From JAZDFC01 sp043808235 (GTDB taxonomy: Bacteria; Bacteroidota; Ignavibacteria; Ignavibacteriales; Melioribacteraceae), in assembly GCA_043808235.1 (NCBI GenBank), contig JAZDFC010000070.1, forward strand, positions 1 to 64,000: a DNA stretch of 64,000 nucleotides, in the 5' to 3' direction. A program made the position numbers and the translations under genes. The notes under the pieces are model-generated. The model saw nothing but the letters and a program-made list of their open reading frames with translations, was not told where the DNA came from and searched no databases. Positions 1 through 9,222 of the stretch are shown piece by piece; position 1 is the first letter of the stretch, and every line of letters begins with the position of its first letter.

Positions 1-288
1 GTGCAGAATCTCGGCGAGACAAATCAGCTCGTTGTTAAATATGATGTTTATGACCCGAACAAAGATGTATCCGGTGATGAAATAGGGCAGAGCAGCGGTG
101 CAAAACTTACCGCAGGCGATTTGAAATATTCCACACTCGCTCTTGGTCTTGTTCACTACTGGAGTGAGAACGTAAAATTTGTACTTTATTATGATATGGT
201 TCAGAATGAAAAATCAGCTAACCTTAGCGCTTACAAAGAAGATTTGAAAGACAACGTTGTTACATTCAGAGTACAATATAAATTTTAA
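1..288 (+). CDS. Outer-membrane beta-barrel protein, C-terminal fragment
   Basis: Only the last 95 or so residues are in the window; the frame is open to the left edge, so the GTG at base 1 should not be read as the start. The segment alternates polar and hydrophobic residues in beta-strand fashion (for example LALGLVHYWSENVKFVLYYD) and ends in a strand with a terminal phenylalanine (TFRVQYKF), the classical signature recognised by the BAM complex. It lies 68 bp upstream of pstS, so a phosphate or anion porin of the OprO/OprP kind is a reasonable guess, but the part seen cannot prove substrate. Confident as a barrel end, not as a specific porin. Confidence 0.7.
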   Translation: MQNLGETNQLVVKYDVYDPNKDVSGDEIGQSSGAKLTAGDLKYSTLALGLVHYWSENVKFVLYYDMVQNEKSANLSAYKEDLKDNVVTFRVQYKF

Positions 289-294
289 TTTGAT

Positions 295-313
295 GGGGAC
301 GACAATCGTCTCC
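295..313 (+). other. Hairpin between the porin and pstS
   Basis: GGGGACGA (295-302), loop CAA and TCGTCTCC (306-313) form an 8-bp stem with one G-T pair just after the barrel stop codon. It is followed by AAAATTTTC rather than a long T run. It could be a weak or leaky terminator, or a processing stem that sets different expression of the porin and pst genes. Confidence 0.45.
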
Positions 314-356
314 AAAATTTTCAAGAAAAATTATGTTAATTAATAGAGGAAATAAA

Positions 357-1181
357 ATGAAAAAAATAATAGTGTTTGCATTTATTGCGGCTTTAGCTTT
401 TGGCTTTATTTTGCAGAACAAAGTGATAACTGTAAAAGGTTCGGATACATTAGTTATTCTCGCTCAGCGATGGGCTGAAAAATATATGAATCAAAATAAC
501 AATGTAACCATTCAAGTTACCGGCGGCGGTTCAGGTGTTGGAATTGCAGCGTTAATTAATGGAACAACCGACATCGCGAATGCTTCCCGTCCGATGAAAC
601 CGAGCGAAAGAGAAAAATTGAAGCAAAGATATAACACTCTCGGTGTTGAAGTTAAAGTTGCAAAAGACGGATTGAGTCTTTATCTAAATGAAAAGAATCC
701 CGTAAAAGAATTATCAATTCAACAAATCAAAGATATCTATACCAGTAAAATCACAAACTGGAAAGATGTTGGCGGCAAGGACGCAAAAATCATCGTGTAC
801 GGTCGTGAAAACAGTTCCGGTACTTATGTTTATTTCAAAGATAACGTTCTTGGCGGAGCTGATTTTACTGCATCGATGCAGAGCATGCCCGGTACAGCAG
901 CGGTTGTAAACGCGGTTGTTAAAGATGCAAATGCAATTGGATTCGGCGGCGCTGCTTATGCGAAAGGTATTAAATATGCGGGTGTAAAAAAAGACGCAAA
1001 CTCAAAAGCCTTTTTGCCAACAGAAGAGAATATTAAGAACGGCGATTACCCAATTACAAGATATCTTTTTATGTATTTAAGAAACAAGCCGACAGGCGAA
1101 ATCAAAGAATATGTTGATTGGATTTTAAGCCCTGAAGGTCAAAAAATAGTTACCGAAGTCGGCTACTTCCCGGTTAAATAA
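357..1181 (+). CDS. pstS: PstS-like phosphate-binding protein
   Basis: Substrate-binding protein of the PstSCAB high-affinity phosphate ABC importer, 274 residues. The start at 357 is preferred because AGAGGA (345-350) sits 6 bases upstream; an in-frame ATG at 333 has no such site. The N-terminus has a short basic and hydrophobic segment (KKIIVFAFIAALAFGF) that serves as signal peptide or anchor; no lipobox cysteine is seen. PBP-like features are KGSDT near residue 27, the glycine-rich GGGSGVG and the SSGTY loop, all phosphate-contact regions in this family. The C-terminus holds the usual SPEGQ motif. First gene of pstS-pstC-pstA-pstB-phoU, so the call is firm. Confidence 0.93.
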   Translation: MKKIIVFAFIAALAFGFILQNKVITVKGSDTLVILAQRWAEKYMNQNNNVTIQVTGGGSGVGIAALINGTTDIANASRPMKPSEREKLKQRYNTLGVEVKVAKDGLSLYLNEKNPVKELSIQQIKDIYTSKITNWKDVGGKDAKIIVYGRENSSGTYVYFKDNVLGGADFTASMQSMPGTAAVVNAVVKDANAIGFGGAAYAKGIKYAGVKKDANSKAFLPTEENIKNGDYPITRYLFMYLRNKPTGEIKEYVDWILSPEGQKIVTEVGYFPVK

Positions 1182-1187
1182 AACATA

Positions 1188-2231
1188 ATGACTAAAAAAG
1201 AAAATATACAGCGGGACTCGCTTAAGCGCAAATTTCGGTTAAGCGAGTTTCTTGCTGAATACATAATCAAATCTGTAGCCTTTATTTCCTTTGCAGTAAT
1301 CATTCTGATTTTTGTTTTCGTTTTCCGCGAAACATTGCCGATCTTTTCTCCTGCCGAAACAAAAACAAGTACGGAAGATTTCTCGCAATCGGAGAGTTAT
1401 GGCGAAGAAGAATCAACGACTGAAATTCCAGAAGAAAATTACAACTCATTCTCAAGCGGTAAAAAAGATGAAGCGAATATTGCGAATCTGACAGGCAAAG
1501 ATTGGCAGCCTGTTGGTGAAGAACCAAAATACGGACTAATGCCTTTGATAATGGGAAGTGTGAAAGTCACCGTGATTGCAATCTTATTCGGCGCACCATT
1601 AGCGATCCTCGCAGCAGTCTTTTCTGCATTCTTTGCACCGCCAAGACTTAGAGAAATTATAAAGCCGGTCATCGAACTTTTAGCAAGTTTCCCCTCTGTT
1701 GTTATTGGATTTTTTGCACTCGCAGTATTCGCCACAATATTTCAAGATGTTTTTGGATATGGATACAGGCTGAATGCATTCGTTGGAGGTATTGCAATGG
1801 CTTTGGCTGTTATCCCTATTGTTTATACGGTTACAGAAGATTCGTTAATGGCAGTCCCCAAATACATGACTGAAGCGAGTTACGCATTGGGCGCCAACAA
1901 ATGGCAAACAGCGCTTTTCGTTGTTTTGCCTGCTGCAACGCCTGGAATATTTGCCGCACTGCTTCTCGGTTTTGGAAGAGCATTCGGCGAAACGATGATT
2001 GTACTTATGGCTACCGGTAATGCGCCTCTTACTTCGCTCAATCCATTTGAGCCGGTTCGAACCCTATCTGCAACTATCGGCGCTGAAATGGCGGAAGTTG
2101 TTTTCGGCGATACTCATTACACCGTTTTGTTTTTAATCGGGTCGTTACTCTTCATAGTTACGTTTATTATCAATGCAATTGCCGAGTTTTATGTGCGTGC
2201 GAGATTGATGAAAAAGTTCAGAGGCGAATGA
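1188..2231 (+). CDS. pstC: Phosphate ABC transporter permease PstC
   Basis: Inner-membrane permease subunit, 347 residues. After a first membrane helix (about 28-50) there is a charged insert rich in Ser, Glu and Asp (about 55-105) that should be periplasmic. Five further helices follow with the BPD_transp_1 EAA-type loop EASYALGANKWQTALFVVLPA, the site that contacts PstB. The gene starts 6 bp after pstS and its stop codon overlaps pstA. No clear ribosome site precedes the ATG, so translation may be coupled to pstS. The acidic insert makes it somewhat longer than a minimal PstC. Confidence 0.93.
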   Translation: MTKKENIQRDSLKRKFRLSEFLAEYIIKSVAFISFAVIILIFVFVFRETLPIFSPAETKTSTEDFSQSESYGEEESTTEIPEENYNSFSSGKKDEANIANLTGKDWQPVGEEPKYGLMPLIMGSVKVTVIAILFGAPLAILAAVFSAFFAPPRLREIIKPVIELLASFPSVVIGFFALAVFATIFQDVFGYGYRLNAFVGGIAMALAVIPIVYTVTEDSLMAVPKYMTEASYALGANKWQTALFVVLPAATPGIFAALLLGFGRAFGETMIVLMATGNAPLTSLNPFEPVRTLSATIGAEMAEVVFGDTHYTVLFLIGSLLFIVTFIINAIAEFYVRARLMKKFRGE

Positions 2232-3133
2232 TGATGAATAATAAATTTCTCGGGAAGTCCACGATTATCTTTTCTGCAATTTCGGTAGTGCTTATTATTA
2301 GCGCATTACTTTATATGCTGTTCGAAATTTACTGGGGAGGCAGGCAATACCTCACCTGGGAATTTATCTCGCAGTCTCCTCGCGAAGGAATGACCGAGGG
2401 TGGAATTTTCCCGGCAATTGTCGGAACAGTTTTACTCGTAATAATCATGTCGATTGCTTGCGTACCGATTGGGACTATCACGGCGCTGTATTTGAATGAA
2501 TACGCGAATAGAAAATCTTTTTTCACAAAGATGATTCGTTTTGCGGTGAACACTTTATCCGGCGTCCCTTCAATCGTGTTTGGTTTATTCGGGCTCGGAT
2601 TTTTTATTCAATTCATTGGCACGGGAATGGACAAAGTATTAAATCCTTCCGGGCAGTTGCAATGGGGACAACCGAATATTTTATGGGCGAGTTTTACGAT
2701 GGCGTTTCTTACGATACCGATTGTAATTGTGTCCGTTGAAGAAGCGCTCAAAACCGTACCCGATGATTTACGCGCCGGCGGACTTGCGCTCGGAGCTACC
2801 AAATGGCAGGTGATTAGAAAGATAGTTCTGCCGAATTCAATTTCGGGAATACTTACCGGTTCGATATTGGCAATCGGGCGGGGAGCCGGGGAAGTAGCGC
2901 CGATTTTGTTTACCGGCGCAGCCTATTTCCTACCGGATTTGCCATCGAAATTGACAGATCAATTTATGAATCTCGGTTACCACATTTATGTAATGACTAC
3001 GCAATCCACCGATGTGGAAGCAACCAAAGGTATCCAATACGCCACCGCATTTGTTTTACTGGCTTGCACATTTGCACTTTCTTTTCTGGCGATAATTGTT
3101 CGATATAATTTTAGAAAAAAATTAAAAGCTTAG
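2228..3133 (+). CDS. pstA: Phosphate ABC transporter permease PstA
   Basis: Second permease of the PstSCAB importer, 301 residues, with six predicted membrane helices. The cytoplasmic coupling loop (RAGGLALGATKWQVIRKIVLP) and the conserved GAGEVAPI segment of PstA are present. Three in-frame ATGs occur at 2228, 2231 and 2234; the first overlaps the pstC stop by 4 bp, which suggests translational coupling, and AGAGGCGA lies just upstream. Part of the pst operon. Confidence 0.93.
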   Translation: MMMNNKFLGKSTIIFSAISVVLIISALLYMLFEIYWGGRQYLTWEFISQSPREGMTEGGIFPAIVGTVLLVIIMSIACVPIGTITALYLNEYANRKSFFTKMIRFAVNTLSGVPSIVFGLFGLGFFIQFIGTGMDKVLNPSGQLQWGQPNILWASFTMAFLTIPIVIVSVEEALKTVPDDLRAGGLALGATKWQVIRKIVLPNSISGILTGSILAIGRGAGEVAPILFTGAAYFLPDLPSKLTDQFMNLGYHIYVMTTQSTDVEATKGIQYATAFVLLACTFALSFLAIIVRYNFRKKLKA

Positions 3134-3141
3134 GATAAGTA

Positions 3142-3903
3142 ATGACCGAAACACCGAAAATAATTACGCAAGGATTGAATCTTTACTACGGTAAAAAACA
3201 AGCGCTTAATAATATTACACTCACAATCCCTGAGAAAAAAGTTACCGCGCTTATCGGACCTTCGGGCTGCGGCAAGTCCACATTTCTGCGTTCATTAAAT
3301 AGAATGAATGATTTGATTGATGGCGTAAGAATCAACGGGAATGTAACTATCGGTGATAGAAATATATACGATAAAGACATCGACGTGGTTGAGTTAAGAA
3401 AAAAAGTTGGGATGATATTTCAGAAATCGAATCCGTTTCCAAAGTCTATTTATGAAAACATTGCGTTTGGACCGAAAATAAACGGGATGAATGACAGGAA
3501 AAAACTGGATGAGATAGTGGAAACATCATTAAAACGTTCAGCGCTTTGGGATGAAGTAAAAGATGACCTCGGCAAAAGCGGTTTATCGTTAAGCGGGGGA
3601 CAGCAGCAGCGTTTATGTATTGCCCGTGCACTTGCAGTCGACCCGGATATTTTACTGATGGACGAGCCTGCCAGCGCGCTCGACCCGATTTCAACAACCA
3701 AAATAGAAGACTTGATTTTCGAACTCAAAGACAATTATACAATTATAATTGTTACGCATAATATGCAGCAAGCCGCGCGCGTTAGCGACTATACAGCTTT
3801 CTTTTATATCGGCGATATGGTCGAATTTGATGTCACAAAAAAAATATTTACAACACCATCGCAAAAACAAACGGAAGAATACATAAGCGGACGTTTCGGA
3901 TAA
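3142..3903 (+). CDS. pstB: Phosphate ABC transporter ATPase PstB
   Basis: ATP-hydrolysing subunit of the phosphate importer, 253 residues. Walker A GPSGCGKST (about 38-46), Q-loop FQKSNPFP, signature LSGGQQQR, Walker B ILLMDEPASALD and the switch histidine in VTHNM are all present. PstB-specific wording such as RSLNRMND and the order of motifs distinguishes it from other ABC ATPases. It begins 8 bp after pstA and is followed 14 bp later by phoU. Confidence 0.95.
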   Translation: MTETPKIITQGLNLYYGKKQALNNITLTIPEKKVTALIGPSGCGKSTFLRSLNRMNDLIDGVRINGNVTIGDRNIYDKDIDVVELRKKVGMIFQKSNPFPKSIYENIAFGPKINGMNDRKKLDEIVETSLKRSALWDEVKDDLGKSGLSLSGGQQQRLCIARALAVDPDILLMDEPASALDPISTTKIEDLIFELKDNYTIIIVTHNMQQAARVSDYTAFFYIGDMVEFDVTKKIFTTPSQKQTEEYISGRFG

Positions 3904-3917
3904 GAGGAGAAATAAAT

Positions 3918-4595
3918 ATGAAAGATCATTTTACACAGGAAATAGAAAACTTAAAATCGAATGTAATTAAAATGGCTTCGCTTGTGGATGAACAGGTTGA
4001 CCGCGCGATTCGCGCTCTCGAAACCGGCGATATTGAATTGTGCAAGGGAATTAAAAATAAAGACCTCGAAATAGACGCCTATGATAATTTGATACAGACT
4101 CAGTGTGAAAACATGCTTGCATTGTTTCAACCTTTCGCTTCGGATCTCAGATTTATTATGTCCGCTTTAATGATAAACAACCAGCTCGAACGATGCGGTG
4201 ACATTGCAGTGAATATTGCTCAGAGAGTGAAGAAAACCTTTGAGCATAAAAATATCATTGAGGAATCGCAGCTAATAGACATGGCAAAAAAGGCAAAGGA
4301 GATGCTTCAAAAAGCAATTGATTCTTTTATCAACAGCAACAGCGAACTCGCAAACGAAGTGTTAAAAAGTGATGAGATAGTTGATAAATACAATCGACTG
4401 ATTTTTAAGTTTTTTGTTGAAAAGATGAAGACGGATAGTTCTGTTATTGAGCCATGTTCGCATTTAATTATTATGTCCCGTCATATTGAGCGCTTAGCCG
4501 ACCATGCGACGAACATTGCCGAAAATCTTGTGTTTTATGTGGAAGCCAAGATTGTAACCCATTATAAAAGACTTCATGATTCCAAAAAGGAATAA
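3918..4595 (+). CDS. phoU: Phosphate transport regulator PhoU
   Basis: Cytoplasmic PhoU, 225 residues, made of two three-helix PhoU repeats. The signature region DLRFIMSALMINNQLERCGDIAVNIA in repeat 1 and SRHIERLADHATNIAENLVFY in repeat 2 carry the acidic metal-binding motifs (E/D-xxx-D). PhoU normally damps PstSCAB activity and, where present, signals to PhoR. A clear ribosome site (GAGGAGA) precedes the ATG. No PhoB or PhoR gene is adjacent, so the sensor must be elsewhere or absent. Confidence 0.94.
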   Translation: MKDHFTQEIENLKSNVIKMASLVDEQVDRAIRALETGDIELCKGIKNKDLEIDAYDNLIQTQCENMLALFQPFASDLRFIMSALMINNQLERCGDIAVNIAQRVKKTFEHKNIIEESQLIDMAKKAKEMLQKAIDSFINSNSELANEVLKSDEIVDKYNRLIFKFFVEKMKTDSSVIEPCSHLIIMSRHIERLADHATNIAENLVFYVEAKIVTHYKRLHDSKKE

Positions 4596-4690
4596 ATTGT
4601 AGTAGCTCTCTAACTTAATTTCAAGTACCTTTTGTCGCCTCTTTCCTGTAAATTAGGGCTATAAAAATATTGTTCGGTTCTTTTGATAAA

Positions 4691-5506
4691 ATGGCTCAGC
4701 TTGCGTTAAAAAATATTGCTTTTTCCTACAACCGTGAAGGTCGGGATTCGTTCAAACTTGACAACATTGATTTTTCGGTTGAAAAGGGAGAATTTATTAC
4801 TATAATTGGTCCCAATGGCTCCGGTAAATCCACACTTCTAAAAATTATCTCAGGACTTTTAAAACCTCTCTCTGGTTCAGTCGCTTTGAATGAAAAGATA
4901 CTTAACTCCTTTACCCCAAACGAAATTGCGAAAATGATCGCTTTTGTCCCGCAGAAAAACAATTCTATTTTCCCATATTCAGTTTTCGAAATTGTAATGA
5001 TGGGACGGACTCCACACCTGAACTTTTATGGATTTGAAAAGAATTCCGATCATGATTTTGTGAATGAAGCCATTGACTTAGTTGGAATATCGGAATTAAA
5101 AAACAAAGGGATCAACGAAGTATCCGGAGGAGAAGCGCAGAGCGCATTTATTGCAAGAGCATTAGTACAGCAACCCGAACTCCTATTACTTGATGAACCA
5201 AACGCCTTTCTAGATATTCAGCACCAGATTACTATTTTTAATCTGCTTAAAAAGATGAATAAAGAAAGAGGATTAACAGTAATAGCCGTGTCGCATGATC
5301 TTAATTTATCCGGGCATTACAGCGATAGAATTGTATTAATGCAGAAAGGGAAAATTTACCTTGATGATAAAAAAGAGAATGTGCTAACAGAGCTGAATAT
5401 TAAAACGGTTTTTTATGTGAATAGCTTGGTTGATTTACGAAGCGATGAAGATATTGTTCGGGTTCTTATAACTCCAGAGAGTAATAGTTATCTGCGGAAA
5501 AATTGA
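4691..5506 (+). CDS. ABC transporter ATP-binding protein, FecE/BtuD-like
   Basis: ATPase of the iron-siderophore/cobalamin importer family, 271 residues from ATG 4691; an in-frame TTG at 4670 would add seven residues. Neither start has a strong ribosome site. Walker A GPNGSGKST, the Q-loop in FVPQKN, signature VSGGEAQSAFIARAL, Walker B LLLLDEPNAFLD and the VSHDLNL switch are present. FecE-type wording (IFPYSVFEIVMMGRTPHL) supports a metal-chelate or B12 importer. No FecCD permease or binding protein lies next to it, so it must work with proteins encoded elsewhere. It overlaps the next gene by 4 bp. Confidence 0.85.
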   Translation: MAQLALKNIAFSYNREGRDSFKLDNIDFSVEKGEFITIIGPNGSGKSTLLKIISGLLKPLSGSVALNEKILNSFTPNEIAKMIAFVPQKNNSIFPYSVFEIVMMGRTPHLNFYGFEKNSDHDFVNEAIDLVGISELKNKGINEVSGGEAQSAFIARALVQQPELLLLDEPNAFLDIQHQITIFNLLKKMNKERGLTVIAVSHDLNLSGHYSDRIVLMQKGKIYLDDKKENVLTELNIKTVFYVNSLVDLRSDEDIVRVLITPESNSYLRKN

Positions 5507-6519
5507 AAAAGAAAAATCTAACATATTACCTTTCGCTAATATTAGTCCTAATAGACGCGCTGATTCTGTTCTATTTAAAATATACTATGAATGATTTGCC
5601 GCTTTCAGCTTTCTCGATTTCCTTTATCGGCAATATCTTAAATATTATTTTCACCCTCGGACTCGTTATAGGTCTCATTATCCTGATAGTATCGAAGCAT
5701 GATATTCCTCGCTATCGCCAATGGATATTATTGATTTTTTGTCTAATAATGTTGATTCCGCATTTAATACTTTTATTTAAAACATCGTCGGGCTATGTGC
5801 TTCCGGATAAATATTTTTTAAATTATTCATTAGATAAAGCGTTTATCGGTTTTCTTTTTATCCTTAGTGAATTTACAAAAATATTAACTCTATTTTATGC
5901 CTGGAGTAAATTTACGGCGACAGGCGGATTAGTTTTTCTTAAATCACTAACATTAACTGTCTCGACTATTTTGATTTTATCAGTACTCTCATTTATCTAT
6001 ACAATAGGTTTCAAAGATTCCTCAATCGATTTTGGATCGAGTGAAAAGTACGATGTTGCAGTTGTTCTCGGCGCTGCGGTTTGGAGTAAAAACCGTCCAA
6101 GTACAATTTTCCGTGGCCGCATCGAAAAGGCCTTCCAACTTTATAAAATGGGTGCGGTAAAAAAAATACAGCTAACCGGTGGAAATGCACCTGGCGAGTT
6201 GAGTGAGGCTGAGGTCGGATTCGATTTCTTAAAAACACTCGGTATGAATACCGATGATATCTTTGTTGAGACTTATACTTCTACATCATCCGACCAGGTG
6301 AAATTTATTAAAAGCCGATTAGTTGAGAAGCTTGGATTCCGGCGGATTCTCATCGTTACGGATCATTTTCATATACGCCGTGCAATGGAGATGTGCAAAT
6401 TTTTCAAAATCCAGGCAAGCGGCATCACTTCGGGTTATAACATGAAACTCGAGAATTTGCTTTATTACAGAATACGGGATAGCATTGGATTACTTCTATT
6501 TTGGTTTTTTGGTATTTAA
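5503..6519 (+). CDS. DUF218 (YdcF/SanA/ElyC-like) membrane protein
   Basis: 338 residues with five or so membrane helices in the first 175 residues, then a DUF218 domain (about 185-330) beginning YDVAVVLGAAVW and including GGNAPGE and TDHFHIRRA, the conserved core of YdcF/SanA/ElyC proteins. Those relatives act in envelope integrity and peptidoglycan or lipid-carrier metabolism, but the reaction is not known. It starts with TTG at 5503 inside the stop of the ABC ATPase (TTGA overlap), which implies coupled translation. Whether the two proteins share a task is unclear. Confidence 0.8.
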   Translation: MKKKNLTYYLSLILVLIDALILFYLKYTMNDLPLSAFSISFIGNILNIIFTLGLVIGLIILIVSKHDIPRYRQWILLIFCLIMLIPHLILLFKTSSGYVLPDKYFLNYSLDKAFIGFLFILSEFTKILTLFYAWSKFTATGGLVFLKSLTLTVSTILILSVLSFIYTIGFKDSSIDFGSSEKYDVAVVLGAAVWSKNRPSTIFRGRIEKAFQLYKMGAVKKIQLTGGNAPGELSEAEVGFDFLKTLGMNTDDIFVETYTSTSSDQVKFIKSRLVEKLGFRRILIVTDHFHIRRAMEMCKFFKIQASGITSGYNMKLENLLYYRIRDSIGLLLFWFFGI

Positions 6520-6680
6520 CAAAATGTGTAATTCATGAAATTTAGCCGGGAAAAGAAAGTCAGATATATTATTGTTTTTTAAATTGAGCATAAATGTTAA
6601 TTTTGTGCTGAGTATTAATGAAGGAAATTAAATTTAGTTTGTTCTTATTTATTTGTGCTAAAAACTAAAAATTGGAAAAG

Positions 6681-7163
6681 ATGGCTCAGAAAAAGTTTTT
6701 AAGAAGAACGCTTCGCGAAAAAAGTTTGCAAGTATTATACGCATTTGAATTGAATCCGGATGCGTTAACAGTATCGATGGAAGGAATTCTGGCAGATATC
6801 CCGTTAAGCGCTGATAAAGAATTCAGTCGTAACCTAATAAATAAAGTGATAATTAACGGGGCGGAATTAGACGATCAAATTAGGAAACGGGTAACCAATT
6901 GGGAGATGGATAGAATTGCACTAATAGACAAACTCCTGCTGCGTATGGGTATTGCGGAGTTACTTTATTTTCCTGACATTCCTCCCAAAGTTACAATAAA
7001 TGAAGTAATTGAAATTGCTAAAGATTATTCAACGTCTAACAGCGGTAAATTTATAAACGGTATTCTGGATGCTCTTCTCTCGGAATTGAAGACGGGCAAC
7101 CAGCTTAAAAAAACCGGTAGAGGATTGATTGACAATACCATCGCAAAAAAATCAGCCGAGTGA
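6681..7163 (+). CDS. nusB: Transcription antitermination factor NusB
   Basis: 160-residue all-helical NusB, which binds boxA RNA with NusE (S10) and promotes antitermination on rRNA operons. Typical motifs are RTLREKSLQVLYAFEL at the N-terminus, WEMDRIALIDKLLLRMGIAEL in the middle and the NEVIEIAKDYSTSNSGKFINGILDAL block near the end. ATG 6681 is preferred over an in-frame TTG at 6672. A ~20-residue basic extension follows the core. The next gene starts inside its last 35 bp. Confidence 0.92.
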   Translation: MAQKKFLRRTLREKSLQVLYAFELNPDALTVSMEGILADIPLSADKEFSRNLINKVIINGAELDDQIRKRVTNWEMDRIALIDKLLLRMGIAELLYFPDIPPKVTINEVIEIAKDYSTSNSGKFINGILDALLSELKTGNQLKKTGRGLIDNTIAKKSAE

Positions 7164-8460
7164 CCTGTTAAAGAACAGATTTAAAATTTTTGTTTGGACT
7201 CTCTTTGATTTTGCTAATACTTCGTACTCGATTGTAGTTGTAACATTTCTTTACGCGGTATATTTCAAAGAGACCATTTGTAGAGGGGAATCTGTCGGCG
7301 ATTTATATTGGAGTATTGGTATCAGTATTTCGATGTTGATAACGGCGATCATCGCACCGATTTTGGGCGCTATCGCAGACTTCTCCGCCGGGAAAAAACG
7401 CTTCTTATTATTTTTTACTTTATTGTGTATTGTTTCAACGGCTTTACTATTTTTTGTTGGCGAGGGAATGATATTTTGGGGTGTAGTTCTCTTTATAATT
7501 GCCAATATTGGATTTGAAGCCGGACTCGTATTTTACGATTCGTTTCTCCCGGAACTTACTTCACCAAAAAATTATGGACGTGTAAGCGGCTACGGATTTG
7601 CATTAGGATATATGGGATCGCTTGCATCGTTAGCAATTTTATTCCCTTTTATTAAAGCGGAAATGATACGCGAAACTTTTCCTGTATCGGCAGCTTTCTT
7701 TATAATTTTCGCCACACCCCTCTTTATTTTTTTAAAAGACAGCCGAAAAAATATTCAAAAGAGTCAGTCTTATATTGTAATTGGATTTAATCGTGTAAAA
7801 AATACTTTGACTCATCTTAAGAGTTATAAGAATCTCGCTTTATTTCTTCTCGCTTTCTTTTTTTATATTGAAGGAGTGAACACCGTTATTTTCTTTTCAG
7901 GAAATTATGCAACTTCCACATTAAATTTCTCCATTGGAGAGTTGATCATATTTTTTATTATTGTACAATCCACCGCTATTATAGGATCGCTGATATTTGG
8001 AATTCTTTCGGATTCTATTGGTCAAAAAAAATCCATCATAATTTCTCTTATTATTTGGCTTGGTACAATCGCACTTGCTTATTATACCAGCAGTGCGGAT
8101 AATCAATTGGTAGTTCTTTTCTCTGATAAATTCAAAATAACAACAGCCGACACACAGAGATATTTCTTTTATTTTGTGGGTCTTTTAGCCGGTAGTGTTA
8201 TGGGGGCTACTCAGTCCACAAGTAGAAGTTTGATGTCGAAGCTGACTCCATTCGATAGGAAGACAGAATTTTTCGGTTTCTATTCCTTCTTTGGGAAAAG
8301 CTCCGCAATATTGGGCCCGCTCGTTTTTGGATTTGCAAGCTATATTTCAGGAAATCAACGATATGCTATCTTATCGATTGCGCTTTTCTTTTTGATCGGG
8401 ATTTTTTTCCTATCATTTGTAAAGGATGATAAAAAAGTAAATGCCAATCTTACTCAATAG
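7129..8460 (+). CDS. MFS transporter, UMF1/Atg22-like
   Basis: 443-residue major facilitator with about 12 membrane helices. The opening FDFANTSYSIVVVTF is the hallmark of the Atg22/UMF1 family (vacuolar amino-acid effluxer relatives); GAIADFSAGKKR and SDSIGQKKS are the MFS loop motifs between helices 2-3 and 8-9. Substrate is unknown in bacteria. The TTG start at 7129 overlaps nusB by 35 bp and has GGTAGAGGA (7116-7124) just upstream; no ATG fits before the first helix. It converges with the minus-strand gene, overlapping it by 11 bp. Confidence 0.85.
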   Translation: MTIPSQKNQPSDLLKNRFKIFVWTLFDFANTSYSIVVVTFLYAVYFKETICRGESVGDLYWSIGISISMLITAIIAPILGAIADFSAGKKRFLLFFTLLCIVSTALLFFVGEGMIFWGVVLFIIANIGFEAGLVFYDSFLPELTSPKNYGRVSGYGFALGYMGSLASLAILFPFIKAEMIRETFPVSAAFFIIFATPLFIFLKDSRKNIQKSQSYIVIGFNRVKNTLTHLKSYKNLALFLLAFFFYIEGVNTVIFFSGNYATSTLNFSIGELIIFFIIVQSTAIIGSLIFGILSDSIGQKKSIIISLIIWLGTIALAYYTSSADNQLVVLFSDKFKITTADTQRYFFYFVGLLAGSVMGATQSTSRSLMSKLTPFDRKTEFFGFYSFFGKSSAILGPLVFGFASYISGNQRYAILSIALFFLIGIFFLSFVKDDKKVNANLTQ

Positions 8461-9136
8461 GCAATGTTACTGATTTATATCCTTTCCTCAGTAATAAATA
8501 AATCGTCAGCGCTGCAATAAATAACCATAGAGTAGCCCATATAAAAATAGGGATGCCGGTTAAAAGAAAGATTAACTGTGCATCAGTCTGCCTTTCTGCC
8601 GAGGCAAACAGATCATCTTTAATATCGAATAACACATAGATGCAACTAGTTAATCCAATCAACTTCATTATAAAACTGTGAATTTCCCATTTCAAAAATT
8701 TTGCAGATAAAATTAAAAAAACTGCGAATAACAGCGACATTATTATTTCGAATTTCCCAACTAATAAATTAGAGGTAATAAGTATAAGTAAAGCTCCATA
8801 CCCTATGCAAACCCAATAGCTCAAGTACTTTTTAAAAGAAGAAATGAATAAGATGGATCCCAAAATTAAACTTCCGATATAACCCGCTGATGCAACAATG
8901 AATTCATTCCCGCCCTCAATTATACACATACCGCCAAGATTCGGATCAAACTGTATCATTAATATTTGTCCACCGCTTAATATCCCGGCTATACCATGAC
9001 TAACTTCATGAAGTATAACAGTAAAAAGCTTTATTGGGAAAACAAGAAAAGTATCCCAGAGAAACAGAAATAAAATCAGTATAAAAGAGAGTGTGATGAC
9101 CTCGAATCTACTGTAGTATTTTTCTTTTAACGGCAT
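8450..9136 (-). CDS. M50-like membrane metallopeptidase
   Basis: The only clear minus-strand gene. From ATG at 9136 it gives 228 residues; an in-frame TTG at 9214 would add 26. HEVSHGIAGILSGG supplies the HExxH zinc motif within an early membrane segment, followed by several further helices, as in compact M50B (S2P-like) peptidases. A second aspartate motif is not obvious, so activity is uncertain. Substrate is unknown. The 3' end overlaps the convergent MFS gene by 11 bp, leaving no room for a separate terminator. Confidence 0.7.
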   Translation of the reverse strand: MPLKEKYYSRFEVITLSFILILFLFLWDTFLVFPIKLFTVILHEVSHGIAGILSGGQILMIQFDPNLGGMCIIEGGNEFIVASAGYIGSLILGSILFISSFKKYLSYWVCIGYGALLILITSNLLVGKFEIIMSLLFAVFLILSAKFLKWEIHSFIMKLIGLTSCIYVLFDIKDDLFASAERQTDAQLIFLLTGIPIFIWATLWLFIAALTIYLLLRKGYKSVTLPIE

Positions 9137-9222
9137 TAATATTCTCAATAAAATTAGTTGAAAAGTTAAATAAAATTCAGTTGAAATAGATGATGGGAAT
9201 TGATAATTTAGCAATGCCGACT

